Origin: Gracilariopsis chorda
Lineage: Eukaryota; Rhodophyta; Florideophyceae; Gracilariales; Gracilariaceae
DNA: 64,000 bases
Assembly: GCA_003194525.1 (NCBI GenBank)
Contig: NBIV01000058.1
Location: 124,001-188,000 of the forward strand
Reading direction: 5' to 3'
Shown here: piece after piece, positions 33,081 to 42,690 of the stretch
How the letters are laid out: the number at the start of each line of letters is the position of its first letter
How positions within the stretch are numbered: the first letter of the stretch is position 1
Notes under the pieces: generated by a model
What the model saw: the letters and a program-made list of their open reading frames with translations, nothing else
Told to the model about the DNA's origin: nothing
The model's database searches: none
Translations under genes and position numbers: made by a program

Positions 33081-33827
33081 AGTGAATGGAGTATGAATGC
33101 TGTTGGGATGTAACCCTTTACTGGTAAAGGGTTAGCGGGGAGGGGGGAGGGTCGGCTCGGCCCGAAAGGCTGAGTCACGATTTATTGTGGTCACCTTCGC
33201 AGTGTTTGGACACCCTGGTGATATGCTACGGTTGGTGGCCAATTAACTTCTTTCGATTGTTGTTTGAGCAAGATTTTCTTTTCTTCTTCTAGATAAGATG
33301 TCCCAACGGTGCCCAACGCGGAACACGAAGTCTTCAAAAAACAATTGTTCTGTGAATGGCTGTACCAGCCGTTCAGTGAAACGTGTAGACGTACACGTTG
33401 CACTGAACCTGACGGTCAGAGTATCAACAAAGCACCACCGGCGGCTCTGGCTGACGTCGTGTGTGGGTCAAGCGGCCAGGCACTACCCCGCGTTTTTCAA
33501 GTTCCAAGTCCGTACGTAACACATACATGCGCTTGTTTCTCATATAATCACAAGCACCATTAAAATCGCTTATCCTGCACCACGTCTTGCGAGGTTATTC
33601 AACAGTTAATAGAATTTTCTCTCCTTTCGAAATGTGTGATCAGCAGTCTTTCCCTTTTCTCCCCATTCCAACCTCCGAAATGCCCACCATGCCAAACGAC
33701 ATTACGTTTTATGTTTGCCTCCATGCCTTTCTAAAGATAGCCGAACACAGGGGCTGACTCATCTCTGCTGTCAAAGTCGTAGCTCCAAAGCACTTGCCGA
33801 CGCCCTGCACTTACCTACGAAGACAAC
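33081..33827. other. divergent intergenic region
   Basis: This gap separates the start sides of the dehalogenase (minus) and the SDR gene (plus) and so holds both promoters. It includes a G-rich run near 33138-33150. The short open frames at 33298-33563 have no motif. Confidence 0.4.
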
Positions 33828-34460
33828 ATGCACGTCACCGTATTCGGAGCAAACGGCCAGACAGGCCATGAAATCGTGAAGCAGCTCCTACAACGCGGCC
33901 ACACCGTGACGGCCGCCGTACGTCGTCCCTCCACCGTTCAGCCTCTCGATGGCGTAACGGTCTGCAAGATCGATCTCAGCGACCAGCCTTCTGTGCTCGC
34001 CGCTGTGCAAGGCAGCCACGCTGTCATCTCCGCGCTTGGAAGCGGCGCGCTTCGCAGTGCGCGCAAGAAAACCTCGCTGTACAGCGATTCCGCGCGCGCT
34101 ATAAGGGCAGCCATGAGGCAGCTGGACGTGAAAAGGCTTATTGTGCTTTCGTCCAGTGGCGTTGATGAGGAAGAAAACGCGCCCTTCTTCTACAATTGTA
34201 TCATCCGCAGATTCCTCATGAACACTTATATTGATATGGCGCGCATGGAAACCATTCTCTCGGAAAGTGACGACTTGGAGTGGACCAGTGTGCGATTGTC
34301 ATACCTCGTCGAGTGTGGTAGCAAGCCATACAAGGTCTATGACACCTCAATTGACAGTGGCACTTTTAGAATCGGCTTCAAGGACGCTGCCGACTTTGTC
34401 GCGAATGAAGTAAAAGAGCGCAAATGGATGCGAAAAATGGCCGCGATTGCGTACCCGTAA
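33828..34460 (+). CDS. NAD(P)-binding atypical SDR protein
   Basis: This 210-residue protein is a single Rossmann domain. The nucleotide-binding loop is MHVTVFGANGQTG at the N-terminus (Gly7, Gly10, Gly13), with AAVRRP after the second strand, where an Arg favours NADPH. DLSDQPSVLAAVQGSHAVISALG follows, then the strand VKRLIVLSSSGVDE. This is the layout of the NAD(P)H-binding atypical SDR group that includes flavin/biliverdin reductase-like and NmrA-like proteins. No signal peptide or membrane segment is visible, so it is probably cytosolic. The substrate is unknown. The ATG at 33828 (caacATGC) is the first in frame, and the gene converges on the cysteine-rich gene. A degraded copy of its 3' end lies at 1195-1290. 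Confidence 0.87.
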   Translation: MHVTVFGANGQTGHEIVKQLLQRGHTVTAAVRRPSTVQPLDGVTVCKIDLSDQPSVLAAVQGSHAVISALGSGALRSARKKTSLYSDSARAIRAAMRQLDVKRLIVLSSSGVDEEENAPFFYNCIIRRFLMNTYIDMARMETILSESDDLEWTSVRLSYLVECGSKPYKVYDTSIDSGTFRIGFKDAADFVANEVKERKWMRKMAAIAYP

Positions 34461-34669
34461 CCTCGATAAAATTCTGCTTGTTCTTGTGACGAATCGAATA
34501 GCAGCAGATTTGCTGCGTACCATCCGTGGATAATGATCCTTGAGGTAGCGTTAGGAGATGACTTTGCGTTCGCTTTCTTGTCTAATTTGCAAAAAATAGA
34601 GGCCCACTTCGCCAAACGGAAGTGAAGTCCTCGCAGCTGTGATGGCGGCAACTGTCAATAACTAAAACA

Positions 34670-36040
34670 TCACAGTCCAAGTCGAATGGCCACCCGAAAC
34701 ACACCTTCTTCCATTCTGATCTCGTGCCTCGCCGCAAACGTATACGCCAGACCTCCGGTCCTCGACTGTACTCTCAGCCCTCTCGTGTATCGCGGACTGT
34801 TCACATGCATACTTCTTTTCTCACATCCAACTATGTCACAGTACGTGTTCATCATCATTACCTGACCCCTAAACACAACCATATGTCCAGCAGTTGCGCA
34901 GCTCTCATTGGCGTCGCACAACACCCATGCCATACCATGTTTTTCGAATAACAGCTGGTGAGACTGGAAAGCTGACAATGCTCTCACATCCACACAGACA
35001 CGAGACGGCGAATCCACATCTCCTTGCGCTGATGGTTCGGGCCCCGATTCCGTGCTTGATTGCACCGATGAATCCTGCAAAGACTCCGCACTTGGCTCCG
35101 GAGACGATTTGGGCGTAGACTCTGCGCTTGGCTTCATTGGAAATACCGCCATTGGCGAAGGTTTAGCAGCACTAGATGCAGAATTTGTCGGAGCTGGAGT
35201 TGCCAATTCCACCGTTAGGGTTGCAGCTGGTGTTGGCGTTTTCAGCGAGTCACACGTGAGTAGTCTGACGCAATACCGGTCTCCTTGTTCATCCGTAGAG
35301 TCGCATACAAATCCAACTTGGCAATTATCATCGGAGCTGCATGTGGGCCCGGTGACCGATGGGCTTGTGACTGGTGTGTTCGTCGCGAAACAAGTTCCGA
35401 ACGAAAAACTTCCGCCATTTTCGCAATCAGAATCGGACATACAAGCGGGTGTTATGCAAATTGAAGCCGAACATGTTTGACCATCTTCACAATCCGAGTT
35501 TCTATTGCACGTTAATTGGCATAGACCCAAATCATCTTCTGAAGGAAAGATACCCAGGGTAAAGGACTTTGGCTTTGTACAATCGTCATCAGACTCACAA
35601 TAAATTCCCTTTTCCACACAAGAGCCTAATGAATTGGAATTCTGTATAATGAAACAAAGTTGGTCATCATCGCAATCAGCCCGGCTAGAGCACACAGTAT
35701 CCTCGTCAACGCAGATGTTACTAAACTGCTGTTGAAAGCATACCTGGCCATTAGAACAGTCAGCGGCTGTAGTGCATCCGATACAGAATCCCGATTTGCA
35801 GCCAGTAGTAGGATCGAGAGTGCATTCTTGCTTTGGTGTGCAGTCAGATTGCGAAGTGCATGCAGTCACCGTAGGGAAAGACTGACGGATACTATTCGGC
35901 AGATAGGCGCCGTGACGAAGGAATTCATTAGGAATGCGATGGAATTGCTGGCGGCTGATGTTGATCGATCCGTCGGAAAGGGGGTGAGCAGTGGTAGTGG
36001 AGATGATGAGGAACATCGCAGATATAGAAAGAGAATACAT
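34670..36040 (-). CDS. secreted cysteine-rich protein
   Basis: 456 residues. The N-terminus MYSLSISAMFLIISTTTAHP is a signal peptide. Residues ~55-265 hold repeated disulphide-type modules of the pattern C-x5-DC-x(4-9)-C (CTSQSDCTPKQEC, CTTAADCSNGQVC, CSSRADCDDDQLC, CMSDSDCENG), so the region is probably extracellular and disulphide-bonded. A Ser/Pro/Thr/Ala-rich linker of ~70 residues follows, likely glycosylated or extended. A C-terminal domain of ~105 residues (starting near RVCVDVRALSAF) has its own four or five cysteines and ends in an Arg/Val-rich strand. The C-terminal end recurs in the relic at 1602-1755, so it is a conserved unit. I recognise no family and can name no function. A TATA box lies ~90 bases upstream of the ATG. 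Confidence 0.8.
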   Translation of the reverse strand: MYSLSISAMFLIISTTTAHPLSDGSINISRQQFHRIPNEFLRHGAYLPNSIRQSFPTVTACTSQSDCTPKQECTLDPTTGCKSGFCIGCTTAADCSNGQVCFQQQFSNICVDEDTVCSSRADCDDDQLCFIIQNSNSLGSCVEKGIYCESDDDCTKPKSFTLGIFPSEDDLGLCQLTCNRNSDCEDGQTCSASICITPACMSDSDCENGGSFSFGTCFATNTPVTSPSVTGPTCSSDDNCQVGFVCDSTDEQGDRYCVRLLTCDSLKTPTPAATLTVELATPAPTNSASSAAKPSPMAVFPMKPSAESTPKSSPEPSAESLQDSSVQSSTESGPEPSAQGDVDSPSRVCVDVRALSAFQSHQLLFEKHGMAWVLCDANESCATAGHMVVFRGQVMMMNTYCDIVGCEKRSMHVNSPRYTRGLRVQSRTGGLAYTFAARHEIRMEEGVFRVAIRLGL

Positions 36041-36124
36041 TTTGTACCTGTCTGTGCGATTCCCTGTTAACAGCGTTGTGTTGCGGGCAGGCCAATGGAT
36101 AGGGAGTAGCTCCTCATGATTGCT

Positions 36125-36131
36125 CTTTATA
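36125..36131 (-). promoter_or_regulatory. TATA box of the cysteine-rich protein gene
   Basis: tataaag on the minus strand (within aaggtataaagagca) about 90 bases upstream of the ATG at 36040. Confidence 0.55.
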
Positions 36132-37569
36132 CCTTGTGTAACTTATTAACGGTACCTGGTACCCTTTGTCTGTAAGTTGAGTTCGTGAAAACATTTTCGC
36201 TGAAATCATGCCATACAAGAAACAATACTGCACCTCCAGAGCAGCACTACAATGCAGGATGTGTAACACAGAAGTGTGTGGAGGACCACGGGGGTGTAAT
36301 GGTGACCAGACTAAACGTCATTTCAAGTTCTTCGTTCACTGTAAGATAGTGTAGAAGACTTCACTCATATCCTTTATCGATTACAGCGGTATGTAGCAAT
36401 ATAGTACGTGATTGAGGCTTGTCTCTTCAAACGAGACCCAGCCAGACCTCATCATCCCCTTTACAATTAATATAACGGCATATTAGCAACGCCAGAAGTG
36501 TCAAATTTGTTAGACATGGTCAACGTGAGAATGATTTGCACTACGTGATGGCTCTTGGTGATCCGAACCCGGCTAACCAGCATCCCAGTTCCACCGATGT
36601 CAAGACAAAAACAGAACAATTTGTCGACGGACGGGTTAAAGTAGCCACGCCGCGGCAGCAATGCTCAGTACTATCATTTACAGGCAGCCACTGCAGGGTC
36701 TTCCCCAAAAGAAGGAAAAATGGTCTGGCCCGAGTTGGCTTGGAGGTTGCCGAACTCAGACTTTTATAAGCAATGGTTCTATACGCATATCCTCCAGTGT
36801 TGCATACTAAGATCCACGAATTCATAATCACTTATTGTGAGACACATCCCTGACATGAAAAACCAGCTTGGCAAAAGGTATTATATCTCTTAAGGTATTT
36901 TGCCGTCTATATAGTATCTGGTGAGGGCATTAGATAACTCCATGAACACTGTTCTAGCCACCTCATCATTTCCAGGCCACACGCAACTTCTATCCCTCGC
37001 CACGTGACAGACGATTCTAGTTCATTACAGCACTCCGCTTCATACTACCCGTTTATCGAAGTGGAAGCCAAAGAGGATAAATCACTTCCGTCATCGTCTC
37101 CGTAGACTACGCAGATGGTTACAGATGCAGTACCGGCACAGTTGGAAGTCTTTGGATTTTTGGATTTTTTTCTTCCTTGTTAGAGGAGCTAGAAGAGTTA
37201 CTCTGTCGTATTTCTGAAAGTGAAATGAAATAGGAAGACGCTGGTGTGGTACTGTATGACCTCATTGCCCAGGCACCTAATCATTACGTGCGTGGGCTAC
37301 TGCATGGAGTTCTGTTTTATGCAAACTGTTGTCTTGTGAATAACGTCAGCCCTATTCCACTCCTTCTCACTACGCTTGATATTCGTCTACACAAATGGAG
37401 GATATCTCTTGTTCATTTTGTTACTGTGGTTGCTGTGTTGTTGTTGTCGCTGTGCTTCGAGCATATGGATGTGCTGCTATAGCCCCTTGGGCAGATGAAC
37501 AGGGGGTTGTGATAGCAGAGAGAGGCGATGGTGGTTTGTGGCGTCGGCCACGACAAAAAACGGATGTTT
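36132..37569. other. intergenic region without a clear gene
   Basis: Several short frames occur on both strands, the longest under 100 codons, and none has a recognisable motif. An AT-rich stretch with a run of T lies near 37150-37180. No repeat family seen elsewhere in the window is present. Confidence 0.4.
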
Positions 37570-37725
37570 TCAGTTGCATGTGCAGCCGCCCTTTTTGCAC
37601 TTGCAGTTGGTGCACTTGCAGCTCGGGCCGCACTTGCAGCCGCATCGTTCCTTGTTGATCATTTTGGGTAGGCGGGGGAGATGCTTCTGAACGACTGGAT
37701 CTACGCGCGACATTAACGCGTCCAT
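37570..37725 (-). CDS. small metallothionein
   Basis: The last 24 residues read CGCKCGPSCKCTNC, then KCKKGGCTCN, ending at a TGA: nine cysteines, mostly in Cys-x-Cys pairs, and no aromatic residue in that segment. This is the hallmark of metallothioneins, which bind Zn, Cu or Cd in cytosolic metal-thiolate clusters. The first ATG in frame with a good context (acgcaATGG) is at 37725 and gives 51 residues with a basic ~27-residue leader before the cysteines. The frame is open up to 37785 but has no upstream ATG; an intron just upstream cannot be excluded. A single cluster of nine cysteines is small compared with two-domain metallothioneins. Confidence 0.75.
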   Translation of the reverse strand: MDALMSRVDPVVQKHLPRLPKMINKERCGCKCGPSCKCTNCKCKKGGCTCN

Positions 37726-37785
37726 TGCGTTCTGGCGTGGTTGCCGACGGACATTTGACGTCGGGTTGGACGGATAGGCGTACAA

Positions 37786-38326
37786 TGCCTACGACATACT
37801 GTGACAGGGTTCCCTTGGCAGGGGGGCCAGATTAAGACGTTGAGATGAATCAAGAGACTGGAACGCAGTGGAGAAATCAGGGAAAGAATCCCAACGAGAG
37901 CCTTGTGGTGTGTGGGGACGACGGGATGGGGTAGGGTAGGTGGTAGCGAAGAGTGTCGTGGGAGCGGAGAGAGGCGGGGGACGTGCATAACTTGTGCAAT
38001 ACAGTCCCTTTCCTGCCTTGATGGCGGGATTTGCGTCCAGGGCTTTGCCCCTTTCCATCAAGGCAAAAAGGGAACACGTGTCAAATTCACAGCCCTAACT
38101 CGGATGAACTAGGGCAGTCACACACTCCCCCACTCAGCGACCGGAATCTTCCATCCATGCCGATTCTCGCCATTAATTGCCAGATATCTTTCCAGAATAG
38201 GCCAGATTCGACGCAGGATTTATGGCAGTATGCAGACGAAAATATATTCTCAACCGGAAAAGTTTTCTTCGTAGAGTATGCTTTGGAGCACAGTCCATCA
38301 GTGTTTGTACTGAGGCTCAGGCGAGA
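37786..38326. other. promoter-side flank of the metallothionein gene and short frames
   Basis: This region should hold the metallothionein promoter, but I see no clear TATA or metal-response element. A plus frame with an ATG at 38158 encodes ~64 residues with a protein-like look (FFVEYALEHSPSVFVLRL) and ends at 38351; it has no recognised family. It abuts gypsy fragment B. Confidence 0.35.
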
Positions 38327-38770
38327 TCACCTGATAGCGGAAGGGAATTGAATCATCATTCGATTGATATCAGGTTCATACTGTAGCACAAAGTCTTGTC
38401 CACGTCCCATCTGCTGTATGAACGCAGCTGTTTCCTGATGATGGGTGGAATCGCGAGAAATGTGGCCATATCGACCTACCGTGAAATGATACAGGTAGAT
38501 GAGGAATGCAGAGTCAACAGAGCGTCCCAGGCGGGCGTGGATTCTTCCAAAGAGTCTGCGTAATGTCATGAAAACATTTTCAACTAGCAGAGGTCCACTG
38601 AGCTTGTACAATGATAAACAAAGATGCATAACTGCCCAGGTGATTTTCTCCCGTACGGAAGGAGATTCTTGTAGGTCTGCAAGCCACATGAATATACGGC
38701 GTTCATCGACGACGAGGTCCTGAAGGCTATCATCGACGTCGATAATGTTGTAGTCTACCATGAGAGGCAA
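38327..38770 (-). pseudogene. extra C-terminal region of the B/D gypsy Pol
   Basis: This 147-residue frame lies downstream of the integrase C-terminus in fragment B. Its first ~70 residues match the same position in fragment D (LQDLVV, FxWLADLQESP, VREKITW, CLSLYKLSG). B continues another ~80 residues (VFMTLRRLFGRIHARLGRSV and onward), which D has lost. No membrane segment is visible, so it is not envelope-like. Its role is unknown. Confidence 0.55.
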
Positions 38771-38931
38771 GACTGTGATAATATTGCTTGCTTCGACATG
38801 GCTAGACTAGCCTTGAGGTTCATCCTCCGTTACATTCATGAATGCGCTGGAGCGTAGATAATCTGGCCTGCAGTAGTAAAGCTTCAAAGTTCTAGCATGA
38901 ATTGGTTTCCTGTTGTATCGTTGATTCGGTG

Positions 38932-39756
38932 TGTAGTGCAACGCCCTCAGGGAGGGATTCCTGGTACTTCATCGTTTTCCCGATATTATCGGTTGTGTAG
39001 TGTGTATATGAACTACGCCCCACTAAGGTGGATATGGACACGTGGGAAAGAGTTTTGGGTCAATTGGCGGTTGGCCACAGTAGTGGATGTTGCCACGAAA
39101 TTTGGAGTATTTTAGTTAATATTATTTATTATTTTCACACCCATTTCTGGGAAGCTAGTACTTAGTGCGACGGCGCACTGCCGTTGCACCAGTAAAACTT
39201 CCCCAACAAGGGACCCCAACCTGGGGAATTGGCTCTAGTTGTTGCCGCTTGCGCGCGTACTCTACTCCTCCTTGGAGGGAAACGCCGTACACCACGGGAC
39301 ATCTAACCCCCTTGCACATCTAAAGGGACCCATCACTGGGAGTATAATTGTTCCAATTGCATTGGTGTTTCGCCCTGTATAGGGATATTGTTACCGGCAT
39401 CGCCGTATCCGTTCGTCGCTCTCGCGACTCACATCGTCCTCTCTTCCTCCTCTTCGCCCTTCCTTTTCCCCCTTTTTAGGGTAGCACCTCCCGCTATCCG
39501 CGGCCCTCGTGTGCGCATCCGCTCACACACCCCCACTTACGTGGAAACATACCTCTACCGAGGACCACATCCCGCTCACGCGGATACCGATTCTTCGCCT
39601 TTACCTCCCTGCGCAAGTCGCGACAGGTGTCCCTGGTCTTACAAACCGGCTTCGCCGTGACACCTCTGGGAGGGCTCTACCCAACTGGGTTCACCTCGTG
39701 AGAGGAAGATCCCGAACGTCTTTCGGTGTTTTTCCCCTTTGGGGCATTGCACTACA
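38932..39756 (+). repeat. solo LTR of the element-E family
   Basis: 825 bp starting TGTAGTGCAACGCC and ending GGCATTGCACTACA. It has the same ends and the same body as the 5' LTR at 62468-63293. A perfect 5-bp target duplication, cggtg, flanks it (38927-38931 and 39757-39761). No internal element sequence remains, so it is a product of LTR-LTR recombination. Confidence 0.95.
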
Positions 39757-41192
39757 CGGTGAGACCAGGATAAAACGCGGATGGTTTGCGCCGACAATTC
39801 TGCATGGTCCATAGTATATGGACTTGAATGAAGGCCATTTGAGATTGCGATTCAGAGCTCTTCCTCGAATAACTAACACCCCATCGCCTGCCTTAAACTT
39901 TGGCGCGTATCTGGGATTAATTTTAGGGTTTGGGTGCTTAATTATGCGCCATGCTCGGTGACCAGAACACACGAAATTCTCATGCAGGTGGTTATCTATG
40001 GTGGCGTCGGTAATGAGGGATCCGGGGCCCGAAGGATGCATTCGAGAACGGACTCCATACAAAAATTGAAAGGGAGAGTAGTCCCAACTGAACTTACGTT
40101 GACGATATCCGAAGAGCACTTTGTCCAATTCACGGTCATATTCTGAGTTTCCGTCGTAAATCATCTTGGTTATACTTTTTTTGATGGTCCTAAGCATTCT
40201 TTCGGCTTGTCCATTTGACATGGGAGCATAGGCCAAGAATTTCTTTCTGCTTCATAAGTTCCTGAACTGAATTAGCCATGAAGGCTGTAGCATTGTATGA
40301 CATAGTCGTGTGAGGGTACCCGAAAGGCTGTATGATTTCCTTATCTACGAACTGGAGCACGACTGTTGCCCTAGATGTTTCACTACCTATTGCAAGTGGC
40401 CAACCAGTGAGATGTTCAACTCCGATCAGAAAGAAGCATTTTGCCCGAGCTCGTGGTTGATATTGGGCCGGCAAAGTCCACCGAAAAGGTGTGAAATAGT
40501 TGTATTAAGGGCAGCCTCTGCGCAATCTGATACTTCACAAGAGGTGCCGCATGCTGACAGCTAGTGCAGCTGTGTACATATTTGGTTTTGTCTGATAGCA
40601 TCGTGCTCCACCAGAAGCGATCTTTCATGAATGATTTTGTCGATGCTATATCCCAATGCCCAATGTCGTCATGAAATGTTCGAATAAGTCCGGGTCGATC
40701 AGCCATTATAGGAACTAGTACCAAGCCTGTCTCTGTGAATCTGTAGAGTGAGCCGTCCCATGCTACGAACTTCTTCGAATTCCTTTTGATGGCTGCTCGG
40801 ATCTTTGTATCGGGTTCCTCACTTGTCATGCCACTGATGTATCGACCAATATTTGCATAATAGGCCTGAGAATCAAGAATCATTTAGTTAATTCAGCAGC
40901 CAAAGTGTGTAAACAAAGCATTCAGACAACACTAAAGCGATTGGGATGGACATTTTCGCAAGGACTGCGAGAGCACAACGTGTTACAATATCATATGTGC
41001 TGCTCTATGGGTGATGCTGCTGCAATGTTTATCAATAGGTGGCGAAAGCTTCGCTTGTGGTGAGGGCACAAGGTGGACAAGAATATCGTTTTAGGGGTAG
41101 GGAGTTTATGCCACGCTGGGTGAATCGCCGATGGGTTCTTGATTGGCGCTCAAAGGGAGTACGCAGATTATGGAGGCATGTGTACAGAGGCG

Positions 41193-41591
41193 TTAAAATT
41201 GATAACCTTCATTTAAGGGCAGAGCGGTAAGCTGCGGCAGGCGGATGCATTGAGTCGGAGTTAACACAAGCGGCCACGGCTGTCTTGTTTTGGCTACCCA
41301 CTGTAACAGGTGACACTGTCTCGAATTTGGAATTGATGAAGTATAGTTCCAAATGGGTGCAGCAGGTCTAAGTGGTCGAACACACGCGAAAGTATGGGGT
41401 ACAAAAGGGGCAGGAATGTCGCTATGAGTTGTAGAAGAGAGGATCATCGACCTGTCAGAAGAACAGATTCTAGTAAAATATTTCCCAGTCGTTGCACCCA
41501 CAGCGCTCACATTTGCTGGGTCTCTCGTTCCCTGATTAACATTTTCTCTGAACCATTCTCTCTCATCGCTTGACGCGTACTTCTGCTTCAT
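41193..41591 (-). CDS. small open frame present in all three units (uncertain)
   Basis: This minus-strand frame of 132 residues starts at an ATG (41591). The first ~45 residues look protein-like (DEREWFRENVNQGTRDPANV). It recurs at 48776-49174 and 56359-56757 without a break, and the one base change I noticed in unit 3 (56395) is silent in this frame. It has no motif, signal peptide or clear promoter. The units are so young that an intact frame is weak evidence. Confidence 0.22.
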   Translation of the reverse strand: MKQKYASSDEREWFRENVNQGTRDPANVSAVGATTGKYFTRICSSDRSMILSSTTHSDIPAPFVPHTFACVRPLRPAAPIWNYTSSIPNSRQCHLLQWVAKTRQPWPLVLTPTQCIRLPQLTALPLNEGYQF

Positions 41592-42619
41592 AAATATTTA
41601 GCTGTTGCGTTTTTTACAACCTCTAACTCTGCGCTTCTTTTTTTTGTTCACGTGCTCAAGTCAACTGCTGCTTCATTCACCTGGAACTTTTGACTCACCA
41701 AACCGTACTGAGATCTAACCAGAGGTGTTGGATGTCTATCCCCGGTTATTAAACATGGAAATATTGCGACAGAGTTGCTCCGAATATTGCAGATAAACGA
41801 CGTTCTTGTATTTGGCCTTCTACGTCAGCATTCTTCTGCTTCTTTTGTCATGCGATATGTCCTTTTGCACACGAGTGTTTTTGTTCTTCATCGAGGTTTG
41901 GACAATAATCAAGTTGTTTGAAACTGCAGTTTTCTTTGTTATGAATCCCTTTGCAAAGGGTACTTTTGGGTGTTCTATTCTCTCACTAACATGCAGAAAA
42001 TACGTATCATTACGTAACCGCAAGAACTACTAGCACAGTACATGCTGTGTGATCGACCATAACCTATACAGTGGCGTCGCGGTCAAAACCTCTGCATGGC
42101 TAGTAGACTTTATTCTCAGCATCTGTTCTGCAATGGATATAGAAATCCAGAACCTAAAAACCAGGAATGGCTTGTTTGGGTTGGGAAACGCAAGGAATAA
42201 CTGTTGCGATAGCTCGGCATAGATACCGAGCAGGGTCTTCTTTCCATGCCACTTTTGGCTTGGGTTTGATGCCCTCTTCGCGGAGCCGACGCCCTCTCTG
42301 AGTGAAGTGTCTGTCTACAAAACCTAAACGTTTTCGAAGCAAGACGAACTACTTGTTTGCCCGGTATCACAAGACTGAGATTCTGGATGTGGGATTTGCG
42401 GAATGATGCAGACTCTTGCACAACTGTCCTGTTTGAGAGAGTTGAACGATGACGATGGAGTGTTGGACGCAGGTCTTGGTGAAGCCGGTGCCTTAACAAT
42501 TGGAAATGCCGCCAAATCGTAACAACTTCATTCAGGAGGAGGCGCCGTCTGTCATCCGCTCAGGTGCCCGCTCGGATGTGGGCTCAAAATACTTAATAGT
42601 GCAGACCATTTCGTTCTTA

Positions 42620-42690
42620 GATGCCACCTAAGAGCGGCATCCCGGCGTCGAGAGCTCCCGCCTCTCCGTGAGAGGCAGGACTCTGACGCC
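42620..42690. other. stem-loop cluster in array unit 1
   Basis: Two adjacent inverted-repeat structures lie within 71 bases. gatgcc (42620) pairs with ggcatc (42636). Then ggcgtc (42644) pairs with gacgcc (42685), enclosing agag/ctct and a perfect inner hairpin, gcctctc-cgt-gagaggc (42660-42676). The regular pairing suggests a folded RNA or a recombinase or replication site. I recognise no RNA family. Confidence 0.5.

Larger units (their letters stand above)
38327..40863 (-). mobile_element. Ty3/gypsy fragment B, interrupted by a solo LTR
   Basis: Minus-strand pieces of a Ty3 pol match fragment D closely. They are the integrase finger (ending CTSCQHAAPLVKYQ) at 40416-40883, the integrase core at about 40190-40474, the core end with LFGYRQRK and GVRSRMHPS at 39757-40236, and a tail beyond the integrase at 38327-38770. 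Frame changes break the core. RT and everything upstream are missing: the fragment ends at 40863, where the tandem array begins. A solo LTR at 38932-39756 splits it; the empty site is preserved in fragment D near 58130. Confidence 0.88.

Noticed and set aside
42116-42499. 127-codon minus frame in the array unit
   Set aside because: It is Arg/Ser/His-rich and low in protein character; it is shortened in unit 2 by a base change, so it is not maintained between units. A second, overlapping frame is no better.
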